A stretch of 64,000 nucleotides of DNA from Streptomyces sp. NRRL F-5123 (GCF_000721495.1 NZ_JOHY01000031.1:14923-78922); one strand, 5' to 3'; shown: positions 17,034 through 26,323, numbered from the stretch's first letter. Made by a program: numbers and translations. The notes: generated by a model from the sequence alone, not told the origin.

Positions 17034-19628
17034 ATGGCTGCCACTACCGCTACCGCGGACACCCCGGACACCACGATCGTGCTCGTCGGCCACGGCATGG
17101 TCGGCCAGCGCTTCCTGGAGGCGCTCGCGGATCGGGGCGTGACCGCGTGGGCGCGGGTCGTCGTGCTGTGCGAGGAGTCCCGCCCGGCGTACGACAGGGT
17201 CCACCTGACGTCGTACTTCTCCGAGGGCGCGAGCCCGGAGGAGCTCTCGATGGTCGAGGACGGCTTCATGGAGCGGCACGGCATCGAGCTGCACGTGGGT
17301 GATCCGGCGGTGGCGGTGGACCGCGACTCCCGTACGGTGACGGCCCGTTCGGGGCTGACGGTGCGCTACGACACGCTGGTGCTGGCCACCGGCTCGTACC
17401 CGTTCGTGCCGCCGGTGCCCGGCAAGGACGCGGCGGGCTGCTTCGTCTACCGCACGATCGACGACCTGCTGGCGATCGAGGCGTACGCGCAGGGCGTGAC
17501 GAGCGGCGCGGTCGTCGGCGGCGGGCTGCTGGGCCTGGAGGCGGCGGGCGCCCTCAAGGGGCTCGGACTGGACACGCACGTCGTGGAGTTCGCACCGCGG
17601 CTGATGCCGGTGCAGGTCGACGAGGGCGGCGGCGAGGCGCTGCGCAGCCGCGTGGAGGGCCTCGGGGTGAGCGTGCACACGGGGGTCGGCACGCAGCGCG
17701 TCACGGTCGGCGAGGGCGGCCGGGTGGCGGGCATGGAGCTGTCGGACGGCTCCGAACTGCCCGTCGGCATGGTGGTGTTCTCGGCGGGTGTGCGGCCGCG
17801 CGACGACCTGGCGCGGGCGTGCGGGCTGCCGGTCGGCGAGCGCGGCGGAATCGTCGTCGACGCGCAGTGCCGTACGCCCGCGGACCCGGCGGTCTTCGCG
17901 ATCGGCGAGTGCGCGCTCGCGGCGGACGGGCGGGTGTACGGACTGGTCGCGCCCGGCAACGAGATGGCGGAGACGGCCGCGAAGTCCATCGCGGGGGACG
18001 CCGGTTCGTTCACCGGAGCGGACCTTTCGACGAAGCTGAAGCTGCTGGGCGTGGACGTCGCGAGCTTCGGCGACGCGCACGGCGCCACCGCCGGCTGCCT
18101 GGACGTCCGCTACTCCGACGCGCGGTCCGGCATCTACCGCAAGCTCGTGGTGGCCGCGGACGGCACGCTGCTGGGCGGCGTCCTGGTCGGCGACGTGGAG
18201 TCGTACGGGGTGCTGCGGCCGCTGACCGGCTCGGTGCCGCCGGTGGCGCCCGAGCACCTGGTGCTGCCGGCGGGCGCGGGCGCCCCGGTCGCGCTGGGGC
18301 CGGCGGCGCTGCCGGACGAGGCGGTCATCTGCAGCTGCAACAACGTCACCAAGGGCACGATCCGCGCGGCCGTCACCGACCACTCCTGCGGGAACGTGCC
18401 GGAGGTGAAGAAGTGCACCAAGGCCGGTACGAACTGCGGCAGTTGCCTGAAGGTGCTGGGCCAGCTGGTGGACGCCGAGCTGGAGGCGTCCGGCGTCGAG
18501 GTCGACAAGGGCCTGTGCCCGCACTTCGCGCAGACCCGCGCCGAGCTGTACGAGATCGTGCTGGCGCTGCGGATCTCCTCCTACCGCGAACTGCTCGACG
18601 GGCACGGCCGGGAGGGCGCGCGCGGCGGCGAGGGCTGCGAGACGTGCAAGCCGGCCGTCGCGTCGATCCTGGCGTCGCTGGCGCCCACGGTGGGCGCGAG
18701 CGTGCACGTCCTGGAGGGCGAGCAGGCGGCGCTGCAGGACACCAACGACCACTTCCTCGCCAACATGCAGAAGAACGGCTCCTACTCGATCGTGCCGCGC
18801 ATCCCGGGCGGCGAGATCACCCCGGAGAAGCTCATCGTGATCGGCGAGGTGGCCCGCGACTTCGGCCTCTACACGAAGATCACCGGTGGCCAGCGGATCG
18901 ACCTCTTCGGCGCGCGCGTCGAGCAACTGCCGCTCATCTGGGCCCGCTTGGTGGACGCGGGCTTCGAGTCGGGCCACGCGTACGGCAAGGCGCTGCGGAC
19001 GGTGAAGTCCTGCGTCGGGCAGACGTGGTGCCGCTACGGCGTGCAGGACAGCGTCCGGATGGCGATCGACCTGGAGCTGCGCTACCGGGGCCTGCGCTCG
19101 CCGCACAAGCTCAAGTCGGCGGTGTCGGGCTGCGCGCGCGAGTGCGCGGAGGCGCAGAGCAAGGACTTCGGGGTCATCGCGACCGCGAGCGGCTGGAATC
19201 TGTACGTCGGCGGCAACGGCGGGGCCACCCCGCGGCACGCCGACCTGCTGGCGCAGGACCTGTCGGACGCCGAACTCGTCCGGCTCGTGGACCGCTTCCT
19301 GATGTTCTACATCCGCACCGCCGACCGGCTGGAGCGCACCAGCGTGTGGCTGGAGCGCATCCCCGGCGGCCTGGACCACGTACGCGACGTCGTCGTGCAC
19401 GACTCGCTCGGCATCTGCGACGAGTTGGAGGCGCTGATGGCCGCGCACGTCGCCGGTTACCGCGACGAGTGGGCCGACACCATCAACGACCCGGAGCGGC
19501 TGAGCCGCTTCGTGTCCTTCGTCAACGCCCCGGACACCCCCGACCCCACGGTCCGCTTCGTCCCGGAGCGCGGCCAGATCAAGCCCGAGCCTGTGCTCCT
19601 GAGCCTCACGGAAACGGTGACCGCATGA
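17034..19628 (+). CDS. nirB: Nitrite reductase [NAD(P)H] large subunit
   Basis: This 864-residue assimilatory enzyme reduces nitrite to ammonium with six electrons from NAD(P)H. An FAD/NAD-binding module occupies about residues 1-410. It is followed by a BFD-like [2Fe-2S] domain with C433, C435, C468 and C471, the ferredoxin-like nitrite/sulfite reductase half domain, and the siroheme/[4Fe-4S] site with C660, C666, C700 and C704 (SCVGQTWCRYG and SGCAREC). The ATG is preceded by GGAAGG. It overlaps nirD by four bases. Its siroheme could be supplied by the chelatase encoded near 8.1 kb. Confidence 0.97.
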   Translation: MAATTATADTPDTTIVLVGHGMVGQRFLEALADRGVTAWARVVVLCEESRPAYDRVHLTSYFSEGASPEELSMVEDGFMERHGIELHVGDPAVAVDRDSRTVTARSGLTVRYDTLVLATGSYPFVPPVPGKDAAGCFVYRTIDDLLAIEAYAQGVTSGAVVGGGLLGLEAAGALKGLGLDTHVVEFAPRLMPVQVDEGGGEALRSRVEGLGVSVHTGVGTQRVTVGEGGRVAGMELSDGSELPVGMVVFSAGVRPRDDLARACGLPVGERGGIVVDAQCRTPADPAVFAIGECALAADGRVYGLVAPGNEMAETAAKSIAGDAGSFTGADLSTKLKLLGVDVASFGDAHGATAGCLDVRYSDARSGIYRKLVVAADGTLLGGVLVGDVESYGVLRPLTGSVPPVAPEHLVLPAGAGAPVALGPAALPDEAVICSCNNVTKGTIRAAVTDHSCGNVPEVKKCTKAGTNCGSCLKVLGQLVDAELEASGVEVDKGLCPHFAQTRAELYEIVLALRISSYRELLDGHGREGARGGEGCETCKPAVASILASLAPTVGASVHVLEGEQAALQDTNDHFLANMQKNGSYSIVPRIPGGEITPEKLIVIGEVARDFGLYTKITGGQRIDLFGARVEQLPLIWARLVDAGFESGHAYGKALRTVKSCVGQTWCRYGVQDSVRMAIDLELRYRGLRSPHKLKSAVSGCARECAEAQSKDFGVIATASGWNLYVGGNGGATPRHADLLAQDLSDAELVRLVDRFLMFYIRTADRLERTSVWLERIPGGLDHVRDVVVHDSLGICDELEALMAAHVAGYRDEWADTINDPERLSRFVSFVNAPDTPDPTVRFVPERGQIKPEPVLLSLTETVTA

Positions 19629-19999
19629 CTGCCACGACCGACCTCACCTCCCCGCTGCTCGCCGCCGCGTCCTGCGGCACCGTCGAACTGCACACCTCCC
19701 AGGGCTGGTTCGCCGTCTGCCCGGCGGACGCGCTGCAGCCCGGCCGCGGGGTGGCCGCCCTGCTGCCGGACGGGCGGCAGGCCGCGCTCTTCCGCGACCG
19801 CGCCGGGCGGATCTACGCGATCGGAAACGTCGACCCCTTCACGGGCGCGGCGGTGCTCAGCCACGGGCTGCTCGGAGCGGCGGACGACCGGCCGTACGTC
19901 GCCTCGCCGTTGCTCAAGCAGCGCTTCGACCTCGCGGACGGGCGGTGCCTCGACGACGACGGGGTGGCCGTGGCCAGCTACCCGGTGCGGGTGAGCTGA
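19625..19999 (+). CDS. nirD: Nitrite reductase [NAD(P)H] small subunit
   Basis: This 124-residue partner of NirB starts in an ATGA overlap with it. The Rieske-like fold is visible (FAVCPADALQPGRGVAALLPDGRQAALFRDRAGRIYAIGNVDPF, then SPLLKQRFDLADGRCLDDDGVAVASYPVRV). The usual Cys/His cluster ligands of true Rieske proteins are absent, which is normal for NirD. It is thought to stabilise or support NirB rather than carry a cluster. Confidence 0.95.
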   Translation: MTATTDLTSPLLAAASCGTVELHTSQGWFAVCPADALQPGRGVAALLPDGRQAALFRDRAGRIYAIGNVDPFTGAAVLSHGLLGAADDRPYVASPLLKQRFDLADGRCLDDDGVAVASYPVRVS

Positions 20000-20027
20000 C
20001 CACGGCGCGTCCTCTGCGGAGGGTGCG

Positions 20028-20600
20028 TCAGTTCAGCGTGCAGGCGAGGCTGTTGAAGACGAAGCCGGTCGGCGGCGGGTTGGAGCCGGACCAGGTGGCC
20101 TTGAAGCCGAAGGTCACGGTGCCGCCGCCGCGCGGGATGACGGCGTTGCTGTCGAGGTTGCGGGCCGCGTAGGTGGTCCCGGACTTGGTGACGGTGGCGT
20201 TCCAGGCCTGTGTGACGGTCTGGGTGCCGGCCGGCTGGTCCCAGGTGATGAGCCAGCCGTTGGCCTGGCCGGTGGTGGTCAGGGTGACGGTGGCGGTGAA
20301 GCCCGTCCCCCACTGGTGGACGTGGTAGTCGACCGCGCAGGTGGAGCCGGGCGGCGGGGGCGTCGGCGTGACGGGGGCCGTGGGGCTGGTCGGCGGGATC
20401 GTGGTGGGCGGTGCCGTGGTGGGCGGTGCCGTCGCGGGCGTCGTCGGCGGCAGGGTGGGGGCCGAGGTCGGCGGGGAGGTGGGCGGGCTGTCACTGGCGT
20501 GCGCGGTCGGCATCGCGACGGCCACCAGAGCCGCGGCCGCCGCGAGCAGCGCTGCGGCGGATCCGCCCGCGGCGGATCGCATCATTCGCTTCGAAAGCAT
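20028..20600 (-). CDS. Secreted stand-alone cellulose-binding (CBM2) protein
   Basis: This 190-residue precursor has a signal peptide (about 1-35) and a Pro/Thr-rich linker (about 37-85). One CBM2 domain begins CAVDYHVHQWGTGFTATVTLTTTG and contains the surface-aromatic pattern of cellulose binders (GWLITWDQPAG, WNATVTKSGTTYAARN, FGFKATWSGSNPPPTGF, CTLN). The terminal cysteines probably form the usual disulfide. No catalytic domain is attached, so it would bind cellulose or chitin without cutting. It neighbours a LacI regulator on the same strand, a common pairing for polysaccharide use. Confidence 0.88.
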   Translation of the reverse strand: MLSKRMMRSAAGGSAAALLAAAAALVAVAMPTAHASDSPPTSPPTSAPTLPPTTPATAPPTTAPPTTIPPTSPTAPVTPTPPPPGSTCAVDYHVHQWGTGFTATVTLTTTGQANGWLITWDQPAGTQTVTQAWNATVTKSGTTYAARNLDSNAVIPRGGGTVTFGFKATWSGSNPPPTGFVFNSLACTLN

Positions 20601-20706
20601 GGGAAGTCGGTGCCTCTCTCCAAGTGGGGGATTGGATGAGGCATTGCGTACCCATGTTCGACGGGTGAACTACCCCGCTGCCGCGTTCAGTTGGGTTCAG
20701 GAGGGT

Positions 20707-21819
20707 TCAGTTGGCGGCGCCGTCGGCCTGTTCCGGGACGGCGGCGGGACCCTCGGGCGCGGCTTCGGCGGCCGGGGCCGCGGTGCTGCTGCGCTCCACG
20801 AGCCGGGTCGCCAGGTCCACCCGCAGGGTGCTGGGCTCGCGGCCGCGGCTGAGGTCGAGGACGAGCCGGGCGGCGGCCTCGGCCATCTCCGTGAGCGGCT
20901 GCCGCACGGTGGTCAGCGGCGGGCTGATCCAGGTGGCCAGCGGCAGGTCGTCGAAGCCGACCACGCTGAGGTCGCGCGGGATGGACAGGCCCAGCTCACG
21001 CGCGGCCTCGTACAGGCCGACCGCCTGGAGGTCGTTGCCGGTGAAGATCGCGGTGGGGCGGTCGGGGCGGCGCAGCAGTTCCAGGCCCGCGGCGTAGCCG
21101 GCCTCGTCGTGGAAGTTGCCGGTGACGACGAGGCCGGGGTCGAAGCGCACGCCGGCGGTCTCCAGCGCGGCGCGGTAGCCGTCGATCCGGGCGCGGCTGC
21201 ACATCATGCCCGCGGGCCCGCCGAGTACGCCGATCCGGGTGTGGCCGAGGTCCAGCAGGTGGCGGGTGGCGGCCAGTCCGCCCTGCCAGTTGGTCGCGCC
21301 GATCGCGGGCACGTCCTCGCCGGGGTCGCCGGCCGGGTCGAGGACCACGAACGGGATGTCGCGGCTGATGAGCTGCGAGCGCTGGGCCGGGTCGAGTCCG
21401 GAGAGCACCAGGATGACGCCGGTCGGGCGGCGCGCGAGCACGCCGTCCACCCAGGTCTGCCCCGGGCTGAGGCGGCCCGCCGACTCCGAGAGCACCACGC
21501 TCAGGCTCTCCTGGCCCGCGACGCGTTCCACGCCCCGGATGACCTCCATCGCCCAGGAGCTGTCCAGCTCGTGGAAGACCAGGTCCAGCAGGGGGGCGGG
21601 CTGCATGCTGCCGCGGCGGCGCTGGTAGCCGTGCCGCCGCAGCAGGTCCTCGACCCGGCTGCGGGTGGCGGGGGCCACGTCACCTCGGCCGTTGAGGACC
21701 TTCGAAACAGTCGGAGCCGAGACCCCGGCGGCGCGGGCGATCTCGGCAAGCGTCGCCGTGCCCTCGCCGGTGGCTCCCGACTGGTCATCGCGCGAGGGCT
21801 GGGGAATCGTGGCACTCAT
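20707..21819 (-). CDS. LacI family transcriptional regulator
   Basis: This 370-residue repressor has an N-terminal LacI helix-turn-helix and hinge (ATLAEIARAAGVSAPTVSKVLNGRGDVAPATRSRVEDLLRRHGY) and a periplasmic-binding-protein-like sugar domain (GVILVLSGLDPAQRSQLI, GHTRIGVLGG, AIFTGNDLQAVGLYEAARELGLSIPRDLSVVGFDDLPLATWISPPLTTVRQP). The region RRGSMQPAPLLDLVFHELDSSWAMEVIRGVERVA resembles xylose/xylan-type regulators of Streptomyces, but the sugar is not proven. ATG at 21819 is chosen as the start. CGAA/TTCG palindromes lie in its promoter. Confidence 0.9.
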   Translation of the reverse strand: MSATIPQPSRDDQSGATGEGTATLAEIARAAGVSAPTVSKVLNGRGDVAPATRSRVEDLLRRHGYQRRRGSMQPAPLLDLVFHELDSSWAMEVIRGVERVAGQESLSVVLSESAGRLSPGQTWVDGVLARRPTGVILVLSGLDPAQRSQLISRDIPFVVLDPAGDPGEDVPAIGATNWQGGLAATRHLLDLGHTRIGVLGGPAGMMCSRARIDGYRAALETAGVRFDPGLVVTGNFHDEAGYAAGLELLRRPDRPTAIFTGNDLQAVGLYEAARELGLSIPRDLSVVGFDDLPLATWISPPLTTVRQPLTEMAEAAARLVLDLSRGREPSTLRVDLATRLVERSSTAAPAAEAAPEGPAAVPEQADGAAN

Positions 21820-21895
21820 GGCAAGGATCGTAGCCCGCGGGGACAGGGCCCGTCCGCACCGTGTCACACCTGATTCACAACAGGGGCACCAAAAG

Positions 21896-21922
21896 ATTCG
21901 AATGGTCGGCCGAAAGCTTCGG
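21896..21922. promoter_or_regulatory. Candidate LacI-family operator
   Basis: ATTCGAAT (21896-21903) and CCGAAAGCTTCGG (21910-21922, arms CCGAA/TTCGG with a 3-base centre) lie 77-103 bases upstream of the lacI start. LacI regulators of xylan and cello-oligosaccharide genes in Streptomyces bind short CGAA...TTCG inverted repeats, so autoregulation is likely. Confidence 0.5.
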
Positions 21923-21969
21923 AAATCCTGGGCAGGGCAGCCGGAAAGAGGTCCGTACCAGCGTCCCGC

Positions 21970-22833
21970 TCAGCCCTCGGACCCGGTCCCTTCCCCCATG
22001 AGGACGGGGAGGAGGTGCTCCTCCTCGTACGCGAAGTGCTCCTCCATCCGGGCCGCGAGGGCGTCCAGCCGCCCCGCCAGGCCCGCGGCCCTCTCCCCCG
22101 GCTCCCCCGGCGCCGTCACCGCGGACCGCAGCCCTGCCAACTCGCGGGCCACCTCCCGGTGCTCGGCGCGCAGCCGGGCCAGGACCGGCGCGAGGTGCGG
22201 GAAGCCCTCGTCGAAGGCGGGGAGGACGGCGTCCTCCGAGGCGTGGTGCGTGCCGAGCGCGTCGCAGAAGGCCAGGCAGTGCACGGTCAGGCCCTCCCCT
22301 GCGGCCGCACCCTCGCCCTGCCGCAGCCGCGCCAACTGGCCCCGCAGGTCCGCGTGCACGGTCAGCAGCTGGGTGGCGATGGCCCGGTTGCGCGCCGGGT
22401 CCGGCGCCGTGAGGTCCAGCGGGTGCAGCGCCACCACGGGGATGACCCGCGCGGTCTTGCGCTGGTAGTCGCCGTACGCCGGGACGCGCGCCGCCTGCCG
22501 CGCGTAGGCGGCGTCCCGCTCGGCCCCCTCCAGCACCTCGGCCCGGACGGCGAGGGTGCGCACTCCGCCGCGCCCGTCCGCCGTCTCGACCTCGGCCCGC
22601 GGGTGGACGAGAAGGTTGCGGTACCAGTCGGGGTGCCGGTCGCCGCCGGCGTTGGAGCCGAAGACCAGCAGCCGCCCGTCCTCCCGGGCGACGCCGAGCG
22701 GCGACGTGCGCCGTATGCGGCTGCGGGCGCCGGTCGTGGTGAGCAGGACGAGGTCCGCGCCCTCGAACAGGCCGCCGACGCGGCCTCCGTTGGCGCGGAA
22801 CTCGGCGATGATCGATGCGTTCCAATCGGCCAT
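21970..22833 (-). CDS. Fusion of F420-type nitroreductase (DDN-like) and hemerythrin domains
   Basis: This 287-residue cytoplasmic protein has two domains. Residues 1 to about 135 match the deazaflavin-dependent nitroreductase/quinone reductase family (LFEGADLVLLTTTGARSRIRRTSPLGVAREDGRLLVFGSNAGGDRHPDWYRNLLVHPRAEVE). Residues about 150-285 are a four-helix hemerythrin-like domain with His/Glu metal ligands (THHASEDAVLPAF, EHREVARELAG, MEEHFAYEEEHLLPVL). The pairing suggests O2 or NO sensing coupled to F420H2 chemistry. It is divergent from a MarR regulator across a 92-base region containing a strong palindrome. Confidence 0.88.
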   Translation of the reverse strand: MADWNASIIAEFRANGGRVGGLFEGADLVLLTTTGARSRIRRTSPLGVAREDGRLLVFGSNAGGDRHPDWYRNLLVHPRAEVETADGRGGVRTLAVRAEVLEGAERDAAYARQAARVPAYGDYQRKTARVIPVVALHPLDLTAPDPARNRAIATQLLTVHADLRGQLARLRQGEGAAAGEGLTVHCLAFCDALGTHHASEDAVLPAFDEGFPHLAPVLARLRAEHREVARELAGLRSAVTAPGEPGERAAGLAGRLDALAARMEEHFAYEEEHLLPVLMGEGTGSEG

Positions 22834-22869
22834 GGCAGGCCCTCCGATAAGCTCGACCGTCAGACACGA

Positions 22870-22896
22870 CTTTGCTTTGCAAGCAAAGAAGCTTTG
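22870..22896. promoter_or_regulatory. Candidate MarR operator in a divergent promoter region
   Basis: CTTTGCTT and AAGCAAAG are perfect 8-bp arms around TGC (22870-22888). CAAAG and CTTTG form a second overlapping palindrome (22884-22896). The AT-rich site lies between the two divergent starts, so the MarR product probably represses both genes from it. Confidence 0.65.
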
Positions 22897-22925
22897 AGTA
22901 CGAAGCTAAAAGGCAGGAGAGACGT

Positions 22926-23444
22926 ATGTCAACCGCGGACGGTGCCCAGCCCCCGGATACGACCCCCGACGGCACCCGGCAGACCGCCGGTGACGTCGGC
23001 GTCAGCGTCGAGGACGGCATCCGCAGCCTGCTGCTGCTCATGCCGCGGATGGTGGGCCGGGCCAAACGGATCAAGGTCCCGGCGGAGCTGAGCGGCTTCT
23101 CGCTCGCCCCCCGCCACCTCTCCCTCTTCTCCTATCTGCTCTTCGACGGCCCCCTGACCGTCAACGAACTCGCCGCCCGCCTCGAAGTGGCCCCCGCCAC
23201 CGTGAGCCTGATGGTCAGCGACCTCGGCCGCCAGGGCATCCTCGACCGCACCCCCGACCCCGCCGACCGCCGCCGCACGATCGTCACGATCGCCCCCGCC
23301 CACCGCCCCGCGATCGACGCCTGGCTCGCCCGCGGTGCCACCGCCTGGCGCACCGCCCTCACCCCCCTGACCCCCACTGAACGCACCCTCTTCATCCGCA
23401 CCCTCACCGCCTACGAGGACGCCCTGACCGACGAGCCGTCGTAG
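22926..23444 (+). CDS. MarR family transcriptional regulator
   Basis: This 172-residue regulator has a winged helix with LTVNELAARLEVAPATVSLMVSDLGRQGILDRTPDPADRRRTIV, where the DPADRRRT wing is the MarR hallmark, flanked by dimerisation helices. AGGAGAG lies about 6 bases before the ATG. It is divergent from the nitroreductase-hemerythrin gene and most likely controls it. The ligand is unknown. Confidence 0.9.
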   Translation: MSTADGAQPPDTTPDGTRQTAGDVGVSVEDGIRSLLLLMPRMVGRAKRIKVPAELSGFSLAPRHLSLFSYLLFDGPLTVNELAARLEVAPATVSLMVSDLGRQGILDRTPDPADRRRTIVTIAPAHRPAIDAWLARGATAWRTALTPLTPTERTLFIRTLTAYEDALTDEPS

Positions 23445-23484
23445 GCCCCTGCCCGCGGCACCGGGAGCCCCCGGCAAGGGAAGA

Positions 23485-23523
23485 GCCGGGGACGGCACGT
23501 CCGCACGAAGTGCCGTCCCCGGC
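23485..23523. terminator. 14-bp stem-loop between convergent MarR and ppdK genes
   Basis: GCCGGGGACGGCAC at 23485-23498 is perfectly complementary to 23510-23523 around an 11-base loop, about 40 bases after the MarR stop and 89 bases after the end of ppdK. Confidence 0.8.
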
Positions 23524-23611
23524 GGGGTGGGCCGGGTGGTGGGTCACCGGTCGGTGAGGGTTGGCCCCCAGGGCGTGGGGCCGCCGGCGGTGCGCCCACG
23601 GGCCGGCCCGG

Positions 23612-26323
23612 TCAGGGGGTCAGGGTGGTGGCGCGGGCGGCCTCCAGTCGGGCGACGGGGATGCGGAAGGGGGAGCAGGAGACGTAGTCCAGGCCCACCT
23701 GGTGGAAGAAGTGGACGGACTCCGGGTCGCCGCCGTGCTCGCCGCAGATGCCGAGTTTGAGGCCGGGGCGGGTGGCCCGGCCCGCTTCGACCGCGCTGCG
23801 GACGAGGGAGCCGACGCCGTCGCGGTCGATCGTCTCGAACGGGGAGACGCCGAAGATGCCCTTCTCCAGGTAGGCCGTGAAGAAGGACGCCTCGACGTCG
23901 TCGCGCGAGAAGCCCCACACGGTCTGGGTGAGGTCGTTGGTGCCGAAGGAGAAGAACTCCGCGGCCTCCGCGATCTGCCCCGCGGTCAGGGCCGCGCGCG
24001 GCAGCTCGATCATCGTGCCGATGGCGAGCTTGAGCCGCGTGCCCGTGGCCGCCTCGACCTCGGCGATGACGCCGTCGGCCTCCTCCCGGACGATCTCCAG
24101 CTCCTGCACCGTGCCCACCAGCGGGATCATGATCTCCGCGCGCGGGTCGCCCTTCGCGGCCTTGCGGTGCGCGACGGCCTCCGCGATGGCCCGCACCTGC
24201 ATCGCGAACAGGCCCGGGATGACGAGCCCGAGGCGCACCCCGCGCAGGCCCAGCATCGGGTTCTGCTCGTGCAGCTTGTGGACGGCCTGGAGCAGGCGCA
24301 GATCGTTCTCGTTGGCGTCCTTGCGGGATTCGGCGAGCGCGACCCGTACGGACAGCTCCGTGATGTCGGGCAGGAATTCGTGCAGCGGCGGGTCCAGCAG
24401 CCGTACGGTCACCGGCAGTCCGTCCATCGCCTCGAACAGCTCGATGAAGTCGGCCTTCTGGAGCGGCAGGAGGGATGCCAGCGCCTCGTCGCGCTCGGCG
24501 TCGGTGTCGGCGAGCACCAACCGCTCGACCATCTCCCGGCGTTCGCCCAGGAACATGTGCTCGGTGCGGCACAGCCCGATGCCCTGCGCCCCGAACCGCC
24601 GGGCCCGCGAGGCGTCCTCGGCGTTGTCGGCGTTGGCCCGCACCTGGAGCTTACGGATCCGGTCGGCGTACGCCATGATCCGGTGCACCGCCTGCACCAG
24701 CCCGTCGGCCTCGTCGGCCCCTGCGTGCATACGGCCCTCGAAGTACTCGACGACCGGCGACGGCACGACGGGCACCTCGCCGAGGTAGACCTTGCCGGAC
24801 GAGCCGTCGATCGAGACGAGGTCGCCCTCCTCTATCACCACACCGCCCGGCGCGGTCAGCCGCCGCCGCTTGGTGTCGACCTCCAGCTCCTCGGCGCCGC
24901 ACACGCACGTCTTGCCCATGCCGCGCGCGACCACCGCCGCGTGCGAGGTCTTGCCGCCGCGCGAGGTGAGGATGCCCTCGGCGGCGATCATGCCGTTGAG
25001 GTCGTCCGGGTTGGTCTCCCGGCGGATGAGGATGACCTGCTCACCCGAGCGGGACCACTTCACGGCGGTGTAGGAGTCGAAGACCGCCTTGCCGACCGCC
25101 GCCCCGGGCGATGCCGCGATGCCCCAGCCGATCCGCCGCACCTCCCCGCTGTCGGCCACCTCGCCGTCGAACTGCGGGAACATCAGCTGCGCCAGCTGCC
25201 CGCCGGTGACCCGCCGCAGCGCCTCCGCCTCGTCGATGACGCCCTGGTCGACGAGCTGCGTCGCGATACGGAACGCCGCCGCGGCCGTCCGCTTGCCGAC
25301 CCGGGTCTGGAGCATCCACAACTGCCCGCGCTCGATGGTGAACTCGATGTCGCACAGATCCTTGTAGTGCTCCTCCAGCGTCTGCATGATCGCCATCAGC
25401 CGGTCGTACGACGTCTTGTCGATCGCCTCCAGCTCGGCGAGCGGCACGGTGTTGCGGATGCCGGCGACGACGTCCTCGCCCTGCGCGTTCTGCAGGTAGT
25501 CGCCGTACGTGCCCTGCGCGCCGCTCGCCGGGTCGCGCGTGAAGGCCACGCCCGTGCCGGAGTCCGGGCCGAGGTTGCCGAACACCATGGAGCAGACGGT
25601 CACGGCCGTGCCCAGGTCGCCCGGGATGCGCTCCTGGCGGCGGTACAGCTTGGCGCGCTCGCCGTTCCAGGAGTCGAACACCGCCCGCACCGCCAGGTCC
25701 ATCTGCTCGCGCGGGTCCTGCGGGAAATCCCGGCCGGTCTGCGTCTTCACGATCTGCTGGAAGTCCGCGACGAGCTGCCGCAGGTCGGCGGCGTCCAGGT
25801 CGAGGTCGCTGCCCGCGCCCTTCGCACGCTTGGCGGCCTCCAGCGCCTCCTCGAACAGCTCGCCGTCCACGTCCATGACGGTCTTGCCGAACATCTGCAC
25901 CAGGCGGCGGTACGAATCCCACGCGAAGCGCTCGTTGTCCGCCTGGGCCGCGAGACCGGCGACGGACGCGTCCGACAGCCCGATGTTGAGGACGGTGTCC
26001 ATCATCCCGGGCATCGAGAACTTGGCCCCGGAGCGGACCGACACCAGCAGCGGGTCGTCTGCCTGGCCGAGCTTCTTGCCCATCCGCTGCTCCAGCGCTT
26101 CGAGGTGCGCACTCACCTCGTCGCGCAGCGCGGACGGCTCCGCGCCGGACTCCAGATAGACCCGGCACGCCTCGGTCGTGATCGTGAACCCGGGAGGGAC
26201 CGGGAGCCCGAGGTTGGTCATCTCGGCGAGGTTCGCACCTTTCCCGCCGAGCAGGTCCTTGAGGTCCTTGTTGCCCTCAGTGAAGTCGTAGACGAATTTC
26301 TGCTGCTTCTGCCGTGCCGACAC
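23612..26323 (-). CDS. ppdK: Pyruvate, phosphate dikinase
   Basis: This 903-residue enzyme interconverts pyruvate, ATP and phosphate with PEP, AMP and PPi in central metabolism. The N-terminal ATP-grasp domain begins KFVYDFTEGNKDLKDLLGGKGANLAEMTNLGLPVPPGFTI. The swivelling phosphohistidine domain carries GGKTSHAAVVARGMGKTCV with the catalytic His461. The C-terminal TIM barrel includes GIGLCRTEHMF, IGTMIELPRAAL, FFSFGTNDLTQ and GICGEHGGDPESVHFF. A GTG start is chosen because it directly precedes the conserved N-terminus and has GAGG upstream. It is a stand-alone gene with a long, structured upstream region. Confidence 0.97.
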   Translation of the reverse strand: MSARQKQQKFVYDFTEGNKDLKDLLGGKGANLAEMTNLGLPVPPGFTITTEACRVYLESGAEPSALRDEVSAHLEALEQRMGKKLGQADDPLLVSVRSGAKFSMPGMMDTVLNIGLSDASVAGLAAQADNERFAWDSYRRLVQMFGKTVMDVDGELFEEALEAAKRAKGAGSDLDLDAADLRQLVADFQQIVKTQTGRDFPQDPREQMDLAVRAVFDSWNGERAKLYRRQERIPGDLGTAVTVCSMVFGNLGPDSGTGVAFTRDPASGAQGTYGDYLQNAQGEDVVAGIRNTVPLAELEAIDKTSYDRLMAIMQTLEEHYKDLCDIEFTIERGQLWMLQTRVGKRTAAAAFRIATQLVDQGVIDEAEALRRVTGGQLAQLMFPQFDGEVADSGEVRRIGWGIAASPGAAVGKAVFDSYTAVKWSRSGEQVILIRRETNPDDLNGMIAAEGILTSRGGKTSHAAVVARGMGKTCVCGAEELEVDTKRRRLTAPGGVVIEEGDLVSIDGSSGKVYLGEVPVVPSPVVEYFEGRMHAGADEADGLVQAVHRIMAYADRIRKLQVRANADNAEDASRARRFGAQGIGLCRTEHMFLGERREMVERLVLADTDAERDEALASLLPLQKADFIELFEAMDGLPVTVRLLDPPLHEFLPDITELSVRVALAESRKDANENDLRLLQAVHKLHEQNPMLGLRGVRLGLVIPGLFAMQVRAIAEAVAHRKAAKGDPRAEIMIPLVGTVQELEIVREEADGVIAEVEAATGTRLKLAIGTMIELPRAALTAGQIAEAAEFFSFGTNDLTQTVWGFSRDDVEASFFTAYLEKGIFGVSPFETIDRDGVGSLVRSAVEAGRATRPGLKLGICGEHGGDPESVHFFHQVGLDYVSCSPFRIPVARLEAARATTLTP

